Part shown: positions 1 through 12,075 of the stretch, one piece after another
How the letters are laid out: every line of letters starts with the position of its first letter
Position numbering within the stretch: position 1 is the first letter of the stretch
DNA from: Berberis thunbergii
Taxonomy: Eukaryota > Streptophyta > Magnoliopsida > Ranunculales > Berberidaceae
NCBI GenBank assembly: GCA_003290165.1
Contig: QNQO01007616.1
Span: 124,001 to 188,000, forward strand
DNA length: 64,000 nt
Reading direction: 5' to 3'
Translations under genes and position numbers: made by a program
The notes under the pieces: generated by a model
What the model was told of the DNA's origin: nothing
Database searches by the model: none
Seen by the model: only the letters and a program-made list of their open reading frames with translations

Positions 1-271
1 CTCTCTCTCTCTCTCTCTGCTTCTGCTCAGTTGCACTGAGTGTTGGTTGTATTGGTACGAGAGAGAGAGTGTGTGAGGGTGTCTGGTCTGATCTGGTTGA
101 TGTGGTGGCGTAAGTAAAAGAAAAAAAGGAGAGAAAAAGTTTAATCCAGAGAGACTGAGTGTTGTTTGATAGCGTGCACGGTTGGGTGAACATAGCAGCT
201 TTCGATTTTACGGGTGGTCATCCATTCCGTGATTTTCATCCTGTTTCGATTTTTTTGGATTGTTTTTTTAA
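1..271. other. Window edge: CT microsatellite, no gene seen
   Basis: Bases 1-18 are a (CT)n run, followed by GA-rich sequence around 60-75. I find no open frame with recognisable protein similarity. CT/GA tracts are common near plant transcription starts, so this could be the leader or promoter of a gene lying outside the window, but nothing here decides that. Confidence 0.4.
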
Positions 272-472
272 GAGAAATTCTAAATGTCGAGGGAAAGGGC
301 GAGGAAACGAGCTAGGGAAATGACGTGGCGAGGTGAAAGCCGTTCATTTTTCTCGAAATGCGTACGTTGACTTTTCTCACGCACATCTCAAGAGAAATGA
401 ACGACTTTCACCTCGCCACGTCATTTCCCTCGCTCGTTTCCTCGCCCTTTCCCTCGACATTTAGAATCTCCC
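272..472. mobile_element. Fold-back MITE, Mutator-like, copy 1
   Basis: The 201 bp form a near-perfect palindrome with arms of about 95 nt. The left end begins GAGAAATTCTAAATGTCGAG and the right end, read on the other strand, begins GGGAGATTCTAAATGTCGAG. It is flanked by the direct repeat GTTTTTTAA (473-481; the left copy at 262-271 has one extra T). A 9-bp target duplication is typical of Mutator-like elements. There is no coding capacity, so it is non-autonomous. It belongs to the same family as the elements at 1317, 1974, 30594 and 51811. Confidence 0.8.
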
Positions 473-1307
473 GTTTTTTAATTGATCAAACTCATTTCAA
501 TTTCATCTCGTTTACATTTAGATTGGGATGAAGATTTTCAATCACGCTCATCCCGTCTCGTCTCAAACCTATTTAATATTAATTATTATTAATTTTAATA
601 TTTATTAACTTAAAATTTTGTCTGTCAAATTAAGTATGGTACATGAAGTTTTGAGGAGTTGTGTAAACTTAACATCACAAATAATTGTATTATAGTTTAA
701 AACAATAACACTTTCATAGATAATTCCTTACCATACTTAATGATAGAAAATATTGATGATGTAAATGGAAACATAAATTGAAAATTACGAAAATAAGACT
801 TAACATATTGTGGAACAAATAAGTAGACCTAATGAGAATGTTAATAATATAGTAATTATAAGAATATACGTTTAAATATGCACATCATAATAACTTAGTA
901 ATTGCACAAAAATCAATCATGTTCATCCCGTTCCGAATTTGTTTGAGATGAGATGAGGTCGAAATGAGGTATATCCCATCTCGAAGATAAAACAACGAGA
1001 TGAGATTGAAATGAGTCAATCCGTCTCATGCCCACTCCTAATTTTTGCTTTGTAAAGAATTTATTGTATTGTATTGTATTGTATTTTTTTTTTTTTTTTT
1101 TTCAGATTTACAGTTTGTGGTAAAATCTTGTATGCATGCACCTAAAAGTTTTTTTTTTTTTTTTTAGCGTTGTTGTATGGTGCATTGAGGTAACTTTAGG
1201 TTTTTGTTGCAAGTTTATTGGGTAATATAGTTTAGGGCATCCATTGGTAAATTAAATGCTAGTATTAATTCATGGTAGAAGGCCCTGCTGACAGTTATGG
1301 CACATGT
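473..1307. other. AT-rich intergenic DNA, no gene
   Basis: No open frame resembles a known protein. The stretch contains a short (TATTG)n tract near 1064-1086 followed by a poly-T run, and a second poly-T run near 1150-1165. Two segments, at about 515-560 and 918-1035, repeat motifs built on ATCCCGTCTCG or its complement, which suggests decayed repeat DNA. Confidence 0.5.
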
Positions 1308-1316
1308 AAATTTAAT

Positions 1317-1451
1317 CAGAAAAGGGGAGGAGCGGGGGATGGGTGTAACCATCCATCTCCCTCGAGATAAGCAAAATCACATTGAAATATGCAATGTCAC
1401 TTATCTCGAGAAAAATGGATCGCCCATTACCCTCGCTCCCTAGAAAGGCTC
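1317..1451. mobile_element. Fold-back MITE, Mutator-like, copy 2
   Basis: A 135-bp hairpin-forming element flanked by a perfect 9-bp target duplication, AAATTTAAT (1308-1316 and 1452-1460). The right terminus on the complementary strand begins GAGCCTTTCTAGGGAGCGAG, sharing the TTCTA core at the same distance from the end as copies 1, 3, 4 and 5. The inner arms contain CTCGAGATAAG on both sides of the loop. It is non-coding. Confidence 0.78.
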
Positions 1452-1973
1452 AAATTTAATACATGTATGTTTTACCATTTTCCAAACAAAGCATAGTGAG
1501 TTTTAAAGTGGTAACATTTTGGTATTAGCCTATTAGATTTTCATTAAACCACAGTGAGTGCTGTGGGTTGATGTATGTTAGGTTTAGGAACCACTTTTAT
1601 GGATGTATGTACATTTAAATTTCTGAATGCACAAGGATAATTACTTAGGTTGGACCTCAACTCTTAAACCTTTAGAAGAATGTACATACAAGTTAATTAT
1701 AAAGGACGATCCCAAACAAACTTTTATCTATAAATGTAACCTATCCCATTGTGGTTTTGCTTTAGTTGGATAAGATGGTGATTTGGTTGCACACTGAAAA
1801 AGAAATGTGAACAAGGTTTGTGAATTGGCAATCATGTTTCAATTGACTGCTTAGAATATAATTATGATTACTTTCCATTCTATCAATGGAGAGACAATCC
1901 AAGGTTGGCAAAATTGATTGTTCACCTAATTAGTGCACTTGTTTCAACCAAAAGTATCAGATATTATTCATTG

Positions 1974-2084
1974 GGGGAATTCTAATTGGCGAGGAAACGG
2001 GCGAGGTACATCTCGAGGGGGATGGAGGGTTCCACCCCCCCCCCCCCCTCCCTCGCCCCGTTTCTTCACCAATTAGACAAGCCC
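1974..2084. mobile_element. Fold-back MITE, Mutator-like, copy 3
   Basis: A 111-bp element flanked by the 9-bp direct repeat TATTCATTG (1965-1973 and 2085-2093). The ends are GGGGAATTCTAATTGG and, on the complementary strand, GGGCTTGTCTAATTGG. The arms carry GCGAGGAAACGGGCGAGG-type sequence, the same core as copies 1 and 4. A long poly-C run lies in the right arm near 2034-2048. Confidence 0.75.
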
Positions 2085-2199
2085 TATTCATTGTGTTTTG
2101 GCTTATTTTTGCAAGTTTCTTAGAAATTACTCCATCAGAACATAGGCTTACAGTACTATCGTCCTATTAGGGTTGTTAAGTTGTGAGCCTCATGATTGA

Positions 2200-4350
2200 G
2201 GTCTTTATTAATATAATTGCATAATCAAAGGTTGTGACTAGAGAGCATGCGCCGAATACTATAGATGAGGGGGCGCCAAAACCAACAAAAAGTCGTGTGA
2301 AAATCCTTGTGATCATCCTGTAGAATAGAGATTAGTGTCTCTGAGTCGCCCAACAAAAGGCATGTTTGTCGTTGCCTTGTCTGGATGAGCAATAGAGCAG
2401 CCTCCGCAGCATGTCATTCTCCCATCGTGTTGTCCAGTACCTTCTCAGCGATTGGGCAAGAAACTCGTGCGAGCACTTCTCCAAGTAGGGTGATCGAAAA
2501 ACCCCCTATAGCTCCTTACTGAGATGAAGCAAAGAAACTTGCATCATAGGTGACAATGATTATATCTGAGTCCAAAGTTGAGGGAAGAGGTCTAAACTAT
2601 AAGGCTTTGGAGTTGAGTCGATGTTGTCTGATTGTTTGAGCTTGAACCCATATCAACTCCATTCTGGAGGTGGCCAACTCAGTATGAGGGCCAAAAGTAA
2701 CACATGGAGAAATCCTAGGGACAGTCAAAGGTTGTGAATTAGTTATGGTTGTGAAAGAATGTGATGGAGGGAGACCAATTTTTCAACATCCACAGCTATA
2801 CATGATCTCGGGTGGTCATGGGGTTAGGGCTAGTGACAAACCATTGATTCTGCCAAGCTTCCAGTTGAAGTGAAAAGAAGAAAGGAATTGTTGGGTGTTG
2901 AAGTTGGTCTTGTGAAAAACACAATTGTTGCTTGTTTGTCAAATGTTATGAAACGTGATCATGACATGAGAAAGCACCTCATCTTTGTCTTTAGGGTGAA
3001 CTCTAGCAGTGTCCCTCATAAACTTGAGAAAAAAAGTAGTGGGGTGTGAAAGTTTTCATTACGCCAGTCGATCAAAATAAATGAGATTTGCCAGAGTTAG
3101 ATTGATTACTTGGCAGATGAAAAAAATGTGAGTAACATCTTCGGAGTGATTGTTGGATACATTGATCCTCGATAGGCGTGTGAATCCTATCCAAATTTGT
3201 CATAGTGTGAAAGATATTTTGCCCAATCTTCCAGAATAAGAAAATAACACTAGGTGGTGCCTTGATTTTCCATAGTTATCTAAGGAGTTTTGCATCAATG
3301 AAGGTGAGAGAGCTATTTGAAGCAGAGCATTTGAGTTTCTCAATTGTGAAAGCCTTGGTCGCGCTCTTAACAGATAAAATCCATTTTTTGTCAAATTGCC
3401 AAATAAATTTGTCAGGACAATCCGATGGTCTAATCAGAATATTCTGGATGTTGCTAGCCACAAGTGCAGAAAAGACGGAATTGATTAATTCCTCGTTCCA
3501 TCGTAGGTGTCTTGAGTGCAAAATCCAGAGGTCCTGAAAATCGGTGGGGAGGTTAGGTATGGAAGGATCAAAAAGACACACCGTAAGCATGACTCTCAAC
3601 TTAAACCACCGGTCCTTCCAAATGTCAATAGAATGCCTAACATTACTTACCACAGTGTAAGGATACCTCTCCAAGCGAAGGGGGCAGTGGCGGGGGGTTT
3701 TGCAAGTTGGAAGACACTCTTGTTAAGAAAATAAAAAACTTTGAGTTGGAGGGCGCCTGACTTTGTGGTAAGGCAATTGTGTTGCCACAGATTTTTTTTG
3801 TCATTAAAGCAAGATTTTTGTTCCTATTGGAAGGAATATTGAGGCTTCCTAGATGTCGAGGGAGGGTAGTTCGATCTCAAGTACACATATGTCTAGCCTT
3901 GTGGTCCATTCCACCAGAAATTTTGTGCTAAATTGTCAAGTTTAGTGGTGATAGATAGGCAATGAGGAAAATATGCATGGTATAGACTAGAATAGAATTA
4001 AGGAATGCTTTAATCATAACAGTCCTCCCAGCTTGAGAAAGAACTTTAGATTTACAGCTAGAAAGTTTACCATTGACTTTATCAATTAGAAATTGAAAAT
4101 CAGAAGTTTTTTTTCTAGAGAGTAGCAGATGGGAACCCAGATATTTCTCTTTTGGGTTGAACAATTTTGAGCCAAGAATCTTGTTTATCATATTTGCATG
4201 GCGCGTGTAAACATTTGAGCTATAGAAAATAGATGATTTATCATAATTCACTACTTAACCCGAGGCCGCTGCTGGAGAATGTCTTTAATTGAGTGGGCTT
4301 TATCCAGTGAAGCCCTACAAAAGAGCATGAGGTCCTGATTTGAATGCCAA
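2200..4350 (-). mobile_element. Decayed LINE retrotransposon (reverse transcriptase, zf-RVT)
   Basis: Minus-strand reading blocks in several frames resemble plant LINE ORF2. Near 4345-4260 there is a DLMLFCRASLDKA-like block, corresponding to the motif just after the catalytic aspartates. At 4251-3928 it continues with NYDKSSIFYS and KYLGSHLLLSRKK, then SQAGRTVMIKAFLNSI, in the usual LINE order. At 3674-3276 a block with DIWKDRWFKL and LPTDFQDLWIL resembles the region before the zf-RVT domain, and SEDVTHIFF follows at about 3150-3120. Stops and frame changes separate the blocks. The 5' part and a clear poly-A tail were not found. It is a dead fragment. Confidence 0.72.
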
Positions 4351-4412
4351 GCCCTCGTGTTTTGCTCGATTCAACAATTTGGTCAACGCTTCAGCCCTTA
4401 GGTTCATTCGAT

Positions 4413-4813
4413 TAGTGCTGAACAAAAAACCGACCGAACCGATTGGTTTGGTTTAAATTTGGTTCGGATCAGTTTCGATTTTAAAAAATTCAAAACCGAA
4501 GTGGTCGGTTCGGTTTTTGGTTTCTATATGATTTTAACCGACCAAACTGAACCGACCGAATATATATAATAAATAATATATATTTTATATATAAATAATA
4601 TAATATGTTTTAAATAGTCGGTCGGTTCGGTTTTGGTTTGATTTTAGTCGGTTCGGTTCGATTACGGTTTGCATAATTTAGAATCGATTCGGTTTCGGAT
4701 CGATTTGTTAATGGTCGGTTCGGTTTCGGTTTGAAAATTTTAAAACCGACCTAGGTCGGTTCGCTTCATGGTTTAGATGAAAAACCTAACCGATGGTTCG
4801 ATTTTCAGCCCTA
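4413..4813. mobile_element. hAT-type MITE, GAACCGA-rich family, copy A
   Basis: A 401-bp non-coding element bounded by a perfect 8-bp target duplication, CATTCGAT (4405-4412 and 4814-4821). The terminal inverted repeats start TAGTGCTGAACAAAAA and, on the other strand, TAGGGCTGAAAATCG. Many ACCGAACCGA / TCGGTTCGGT motifs flank an AT-rich centre (ccgaatatatataataaat). An 8-bp duplication with TAG ends is typical of hAT elements. A second copy is at 45250-45598. Confidence 0.82.
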
Positions 4814-4821
4814 CATTCGAT

Positions 4822-5897
4822 TGTGTTACTAATGCCCTTTTAGCCCAGTTGATACTTAAGCATTTAATTTAATTTAATTTTTTTAGTGGTTGGACTTGAA
4901 TGCTAATAAAAGTTAGAAGTTTTTAAACTTTGCATGCTCATTATTTTGACAAAAACTTAACCCACAAAAAGCTGATGCGACGTTTCATTTCCCTGTGTAG
5001 AAAATCTCTAATCACTACACCATTGTAACAAATGCTTTGGACTCTTGTTAAGCCGTGCTCCACTCAAATATTAGCAATCATTCGATAGAGGTTTATTCAA
5101 TAATCTTACCTTCATATTGATTTTGATTACTATCTATTTCTAAGCCAAGTATTTCCCTTTCTACTACAAAAAAATCAGAGAAATCGAGTAAGGTCTAAAA
5201 GAAGAAAATGACAATAATTTGAGTTAAATGTTTTGTAGTGAGGTCTACCCAGGATAGTTCAGTAATGAAGCTGTGTTCAAGCATTTTTATCATCTTAAAT
5301 GCTTCAATTTGTAGAAAGAAACAACTAACTTTCGAGGATGAAAATAAACAATCAAATCCAACTTCATGTTGGCGCATGCAAAACCACATAAAACTAATGG
5401 ATACAGAACTTACCCCTTTTCGAAGGTCACCCTTTTATCATCAGAGAGAAGAATGGAATGTACAGACTGATAAGGTCTCTAGGTGATATCAAAACTTTGT
5501 CATCTCACACCTACAATTACAGTGAATCCCAACCTCCATGTAAAAAACATCAATATTAAATGTACTTCAGCTCATCTGAATTGAGAACAAATACACACCC
5601 TAGCACCACTTCAGTTATCACTCATCTCTTTATCCATGTTTTACCTTCTCCCAATTGTCATCGTTCTTTGAACTCAAAAGGAAGAAGCTAGGAAGGAAAA
5701 GACACACTGGCTGGCAAAGAAAGAAAAAAGAAGTCAGTAGGGACATTTCATGGTACAGACAAGGTAAACCAAAGGTCAACAAATGATTCAGGTTTTCTTG
5801 TAGAAAAAAACGACGCTATGAACCCCACCGAAACTTTAGTAGTTGGCTATCCACTAATACCCCCAATCAACCACACTACCTCCTCCTTTAAGAGACA
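4822..5897. other. Intergenic DNA, no gene
   Basis: No conserved protein block was seen on either strand. The open frames here are short and have no recognisable similarity. It lies between the hAT-type MITE and the TRIM element. Confidence 0.5.
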
Positions 5898-5902
5898 ATA
5901 TC

Positions 5903-6544
5903 TGTGACGACCCGCCTCCCGCACTGTACAGATACTGTCCGCTTTGGGCTACCATCCGGTTCTCACGGCCTCTGTACAATGGGGAGATGACCCTGCACAT
6001 ATAAAGATCATCAACCTCCCCTACCCAGGCGATGTGGGACTATGTTTCCCCTTGGTAGCTCGCCCAACTCCTCTTGGGATCCACGGGCCTGTTGGGCCTA
6101 TTGGGCTCCAACCCTCACCCTCACCCTCCCCCTCAAGTCCGCCCACACAAGGGTCTCACAGTCCACCCCCCTTAAGGCCCAACGTCCTCGTTGGCCACAC
6201 AGGCACAACGTCCACGTTGCCCGAGGGCCCACCTCCACGTGGCACACTTCCGGCTGGGTCAGGCTCTGATACCAAACTGTGACGACCCGCCTCCCGCACT
6301 GTACAGATACTGTCCGCTTTGGGCTACCATCCGGCCCTCACGGCTTTAAAAGGCCTCTGTACAATGGGGAGATGACCCTGCACATATAAAGATCATCAAC
6401 CTCCCCTACCCAGGCGATGTGGGACTATGTTTCCCCTTGGTAGCTCGCCCAACTCCTCTTGGGATCCACGGGCCTGTTGGGCCTATTGGGCTCCAACCCT
6501 CACCCTCACCCTCCCCTCAAGTCCGCCCACACAAGGGTCTCACA
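5903..6544 (-). mobile_element. TRIM (terminal-repeat retrotransposon in miniature), complete
   Basis: Two direct LTRs, 5903-6160 (258 bp) and 6278-6544 (267 bp), are nearly identical. Both start TGTGACGACC and end GGGTCTCACA. They enclose only 117 bp. On the minus strand the primer binding site TGGTATCAGAGC (6263-6274), complementary to initiator Met-tRNA, lies 3 bp inside the LTR. The purine tract AAGGGGGGTGGAC sits just before the other LTR, so the element reads on the minus strand. A perfect 5-bp target duplication, ATATC, flanks it (5898-5902 and 6545-6549). It has no gag or pol; movement would need an autonomous partner. Open frames across the LTRs are proline-rich artefacts. Confidence 0.93.
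6263..6274 (-). promoter_or_regulatory. TRIM primer binding site (Met-tRNA type)
   Basis: The minus strand reads TGGTATCAGAGC, the standard plant primer binding site for initiator methionine tRNA. Its place just inside the LTR at 6278 fixes the orientation of the element. Confidence 0.9.
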
Positions 6545-6549
6545 ATATC

Positions 6550-8257
6550 TTTCGCACACAGAACAACAGTCAGGCTTAAGTTGAATGGTCATTCATCAAC
6601 ACCAGTCAAGATCTAGATTTGAACATCCTAATCATCTCAGTGTTGGTGACAAGGAGAATCATTCTTCCATTAACAGCCGAACACATGGAACGACAAAGGA
6701 TGATCAATGACAAAACGGCTGAAGTCCCTAGCTAAAAACTGCTACAAATGCAGGCAGATTGTATTGAGATGTTTGATTATACAAGTTTCGAAAGGAAATA
6801 TGATTAAGCATCAAAATACATCAATTATGGTTCAAGTTTATCTGGTGAGAGTACTGGAAATCCTAGTGGTACTAAAAGGAGGAAAAGATAGAACAATGAG
6901 AGTTTTGATTGACCGAAGTGTCTGTATCACTTTGTATCTAAAAGTCGAAGAAATGAGATGACTTAGAATGTACCAGTTGGGACAACACATCGGTCTCCAT
7001 GTACTGTTTTATTACTTTGGTTTCGAAATGACATTTTACAAAACACGTAGTGTTGTTGCGAGACCATGCCCACCTCCCCACCCCTATAAAATAAAAATTG
7101 AACCAACTAACATTCATCAACCAAACTAGAAACCTTCCACAGAAATCACATTGGTAACTGTCATGTAATACTATGAATCAAATGCAAAATTATAATGGGA
7201 AAACACATCATAAGAGGTCATTTCTTCTGCTTGTGATTTCTCCTTACAGGACAACAAGCTGGCAAAAAAAAAAAGGAACCATCACAGACTGTATAGAAGT
7301 TAAGACACGGAAAAAGAAAAAAAAAACAAAACAAAAAATTCATAAATCAACATGGGTGAAACATATAACACGGGATCAGGTACAAACCAAGTACTATCAA
7401 ATCTACATAACAGGAACTGATGCAATCAAACATGCATAACATCCAACATGAGATTGTGGAAGAAAACCATCAATTTCTCAATGGAAACCCTAAGATTGGC
7501 AAATACAATAGTCTCAACTTGATGATTTCCCTGGGATACAGATATCAGATATAAAATATAAGTTTGTTGGCTTTAATTTACATCACCATGAGAAATTAAT
7601 CAGGTGAAGATGTGGATAAATGGCTTTGATTTTAGGTAGGACAATATTGCTAACTTAGGTAGGAGAATCAGTATTGCTAACTTTATACTCTCTCCCAAGA
7701 TTTACTGAACCAAGTGGACAGTCAACAACCAAATTTCTTTAACACTAATGAACAACCTAACTTTGACATACATAAAACGTCAGAGCATGCGTCAACATCT
7801 CAATAGTCAATACAAAGATCCTAATTAATAGGTGCCAGCATCTCATTATGAACTCGGGGTCTAAATCTACCTCTGTATCTTAACCCATGTGCTTCTGAAT
7901 CTCAGATTGAAGAATCTGGTCTGTGCCAACCCCAGTCTAGCTTGGTTTCAAGGACTATCACAACCTCATTTGAAGGCTGTAGTAATTCTCAAGGCAAATT
8001 CACATTTTATAAAACTAAAATCAATGGCCCAATAAGAAGCTTTCTCATCATCTATTACTCATCAAACCTGCAAGTGAAAATTCTACAACACAACTAGATA
8101 CCATGCATAGTTAGGTTTGAACTGCTAACATGTATATGAAGATAGACGAGAGAACATTATGTATATTTATCTTATATATTTTACTCTTCCTAAACAGCAA
8201 AAATTCCGTTCGTAGCATATGCCCTTCTCATGCAACATAACTACTACTATACACAAT
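6550..8257. other. Intergenic DNA and probable POLAR-like 3' flank
   Basis: No recognisable coding block. The 3' untranslated region of the POLAR-like gene should occupy the part just below 8258, but no clear polyadenylation signal could be chosen. Poly-A tracts occur at about 7266-7278 and 7310-7340. Confidence 0.45.
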
Positions 8258-11200
8258 TCATTTACAATCATATGGTGCACAGTCCATTGTTCTTTTCATC
8301 CCAACCACCACCTTCTGTCCTGAGTGTACTTCCTTTTCCAAATCATCAACAAGTGATCTGGTAGACATTAATAAACCGAAATCGTTATTTCTCTCTTGTT
8401 CTACATTAGTTGTTTCTTCTTCAGCTTCTTCATCTGTAAAACAAACAAGGAATTAGAATGTGCTCATTGTTGTAATGGTTGAAGAGTTTACTATTTCAAT
8501 AAAGAGCTAGCTGTTGAGTATGAATTCAGGTCTTTTGAATTCTTACCTGAGGCAATCTCAAGGGAAAAGTCCTTGAGGTGCCGGACACAATCCTTTAGTG
8601 CTTCAAGCTCAGCTTCTTTCTGGTGGAACTTGGCATCAGTTAATTTTATTCTTGAATCCAGCTCCAAAATCTGATTTTCCTGCTGTTCGATGAGTAAATG
8701 GCATAGTTTCCTATCCAGCTCGGAAGGTGATACTCCATGAAATAGGGAAGATTTGCAATCTGCACCAACTTGATCACGAAAGTCTGAAGGCCCACCAGCA
8801 GAGCCTACGTCCATAATATACTTCTGCTCAAGCTGAAGCAACTTTCATGGTTAGGACGTAGCAAAGCTAGGAGAACAGAGTTCAATTTTTGAATTTTCCA
8901 TGTCGTAGACTGCTTTCTAACCAAGTCAGGTAAATAGGATTTTACTGCACAAAATATTTGTCTGTACATTATGTACCACCTTAACTATTAATCCTCTTTG
9001 TACCATGTATTTCACATGAATAGAATACTTAAAAAAATCATTTCTTTCAACATTTTGGGTTGAAATGTCGAACTAAACATGCATGAGGACATTTTGCTGG
9101 ATCAGTGGATATGAAAAATGATGGTTTCAACCAAAAAATTTCAGTGGGGAGTATTGGATTAGGATTTGTAAATGTTATTTCGATGGCTCAACAGTTATAC
9201 GGTTGGAAAGTATTCAAAGTACTGAACAGTCAAAACTTTTAATATGAACACTCTGTTGGTTTCTATAGGCTCACCTTCTGGATCAACCAATCTAAGAGCC
9301 AGTTCAAACAACATTGAGAATAAGGAAAAGACTCGACCTCGAAATCTCTATTCCAATTTTTATGACCTAAATTAATGGCTTCATACATATTCTTAACAGT
9401 GTAGATACCATTTTAACATCATAATTGACTTGGCCCAAGACTAGAAATAACTTTTTATCCCTACCCTATGGCAACACCACACGCAAAACTTCAAAATTGT
9501 GATTTGTGATAACAAATCATAAAATCAATTCCTAAAATCTGATAAAAGAAAAAACAAGAAATGGCTCGATTAGACAGGGTATTAACATTTAAAATAAGTA
9601 GTCGCTCCATGTGCCCCATGCACCAAGAATTCCTTCTTTTGGTCACTTATTACGTTTATAATTTAAGCATTTTAGACAAGGTACTGCAAAGGTTACGTGT
9701 TAAGAACTCTCAAGGGGAAAGTGACTTATACTAAGTTAAGCCAACTGCAGTATCAGTATCATGAAAACAGTAGGAAAATTCACAGCTATGCTTTGGTGAA
9801 TAAATTGCAAGGAAAAGTAAACAAATACAAGAACCTCACCGTACTTAAGGTCGATTTGTTTCCTTTGAGAGCAGAAGGTTCTTCTGATGTACAGCAAGAT
9901 ATCTTTTGCAGTTCCAATTCAAGCTCTGCTTCCAGCTTATCCATTTCAGGCATCTCAGACTCTGGCTCATCAGTGACAACACTGCTAGTGCTAGCACACT
10001 CACCCTCTTCAGTTGATTGATGACCTACAACGTCAGAATCATCTTTGTTTGCTCCTAATGGAGGTAATCTAGTGACTGAGTGTTGCTTATCCTTGCAAAT
10101 AGTTTCCTTCAGACATTCATTATCCCTTGATTTATAACTTACTTCAAAGGAGATTTTTCTTTTATTAAGCTTAGATCTTAGGTCATTGATGACTTTGGTT
10201 GTTTCATCCACAGCTGCACTAAGCTTGTTGATCTCAGCTTTTCCAGTGGATACCATGTACATAAGTGCAATATTAAGTCCCAGACTAGAACATGAGCTCC
10301 CTGGGGAAAACCAACAAGAGAAGAAACAAACTTTTACAAACATAGGTCAATTTGCACAAATATAGAACTAATCAAAACAAAGAAAAAATCCCAAGCAAAA
10401 AAAATGTGGATACTTCTGAGGGTTGTGAATAGTCATAAATGATTAGAGCTTTGGGTGAATTCAATGATTAATAAGGTAAGAAAATAACTGGCCCAAAAGC
10501 CAAAAGCAAAAAGCTAAAAGGCAAATTGTGGTATACTTCTTCTACACATCCCTTTCCACATTTTTTACATGATAACTCACAGGTTCTATTTGAGGACATT
10601 TTTTTATTCTCAAGGTATAAAGATGTAAAAATATTAGACCGTTGTCTAATTTTAAACACCCCATTTGGATATGCTCTTACAAATGATACAACTCTTAATG
10701 ATCTTCGAAGGCATTAAGCAAATTGTTTCCTAAAGAGAGCAAATCACATCCATGCTAACTGATGTAATTGCACAATGTAACCAGACATGTGGTGTTCAAC
10801 ATCTGCTATGCGCTGGGACCTTGTCAAGATATGCTTGCAAAACTATTTTCTTTGTTTATTATTAAAATTTTCAAAGGTACTTGTCTACTCGCAACACTAA
10901 TTTATTTCATAAGTAACCAAGGATAAAAATTCTTCACACACTGCTTTCCTCTATATTACTGCCACTGAGTGTGAATCAAAGTAATGCACAACTTCAAGTA
11001 GTTTAAGAAACATAATAAACACAATATTCCATCAAATACACAATGTAGACCATGGCAACAAAATGCACTTTATTTTCAGAGAAACTGCGACACACAGTGT
11101 ATCTCTATTAATCACTTTGATGCTAATAATCATACTTCTCAACAACTCCTATGTTGGACGGGCTGAATGTAACCTTATGCATCATTTTTTATTCAATATC

Positions 11201-12075
11201 CTCATTGGAATATGATCAACATGATCAATAAGCTTCAACCCAAAAACGGAAGAGTCAATTGACTAAATAGAAATTCATTTAGGAAAACAATCTTTGAACC
11301 TTCGGATTTGCTTTCACATGTTTTTTCCCCTTGGGTATTAGTTAATCTTATCATTATCATCACTAATAAGAGGTTCAGGCACTATACTTTCCTAATTTCA
11401 TGAAAATATATAAACAACCAGTTAACCTAAAACACCATTAAGGGAATTGGTAAATCCCGAATTCTATCTCCCAACAAGGCAACAACCCTCAATAGCTCTC
11501 AGACAGCAAACATTGATTTTTCATTCACCAATTAAACAGATCAGACTAACGTTATTTCCAGAATTATACTACAACAACAAGAATCAAGATCAAGAAGGTA
11601 ATCCAGCATGAAATTTGAAACAAAATTTTACCACATTTCACTAACGCACTCTTGCCAGTCTTCCTCCTCTTCAAGCCAACACAAAACCTTCTTCCCTTCT
11701 TTCTCTCGTCTTTCACCACCATCTTCTCAAGATATAACGCCCCAGTTTCTGCTCAATGTCACTAACCCCACCATCTCCATATCCCTCCAGTCTTGCCTTA
11801 TTCTTCTTCTTCTGCTTCAAAGAACTCTTCCAACCCCCACTCCTATCACTCCCACCCAAACTCGAAAATCTAAAGATACCCTCTTCTTCAATCTCCAAAT
11901 TCTTTAATTGGGTACCCTTAAAATCACCAATCCGACCATCAGGATTCGCAGAATGAACAGGTACCTCCTGTTCTTCTTCAGATCTCAGAGAACCCTTACG
12001 ACCTCCATGGCTGAAAAGTTGCTTAGCTAACAACCCAGATCCTGCAACCGCTGCAGCCAGCCAGAACTGCCACAT
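8258..12075 (-). CDS. POLAR: POLAR-like polarity protein, four exons, frame break in exon 1
   Basis: Exons on the minus strand are 12075-11632, 10300-9840, 8832-8547 and 8433-8258. The protein starts MWQFWLAAAVAGSGLLAKQ, the conserved hydrophobic N-terminus of POLAR proteins. A basic block RRFCVGLKRRKTGKSALVKC ends exon 1. Exon 2 opens with NIALMYMVSTGKAEINKL and an acidic stretch. Exon 3 carries the coiled coil with GVSPSELDRKLCHLLIEQQ and HQKEAELEALKDC. Exon 4 ends APYDCK. In Arabidopsis, POLAR localises asymmetrically at the cortex of stomatal-lineage cells and scaffolds GSK3-like kinases such as BIN2. Phases of exons 2-4 agree. Exon 1 is 444 nt where the phase needs one base more: the start frame stops at 11713, while the basic block lies in another frame. 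This is either a sequence error or a real frameshift. With one base restored the length would be about 455 residues. Family assignment is confident; orthology to POLAR itself is less sure. Confidence 0.82.

Noticed and set aside
5903..6544. TRIM as a Cassandra element with 5S rRNA boxes
   Set aside because: I looked for 5S-like promoter boxes in the LTRs and did not see them, so only the general TRIM class is reported.
5944..6616. Proline-rich open frames of 65-112 codons around 5944-6616
   Set aside because: They are translations of the TRIM LTRs. The two frames at 5944 and 6419 are the same LTR sequence read twice.
11608..11956. Plus-strand frames rich in Ser/Pro/Leu over 11608-11956
   Set aside because: They lie antisense to POLAR-like exon 1, whose minus-strand protein matches the family; the plus frames have no similarity.
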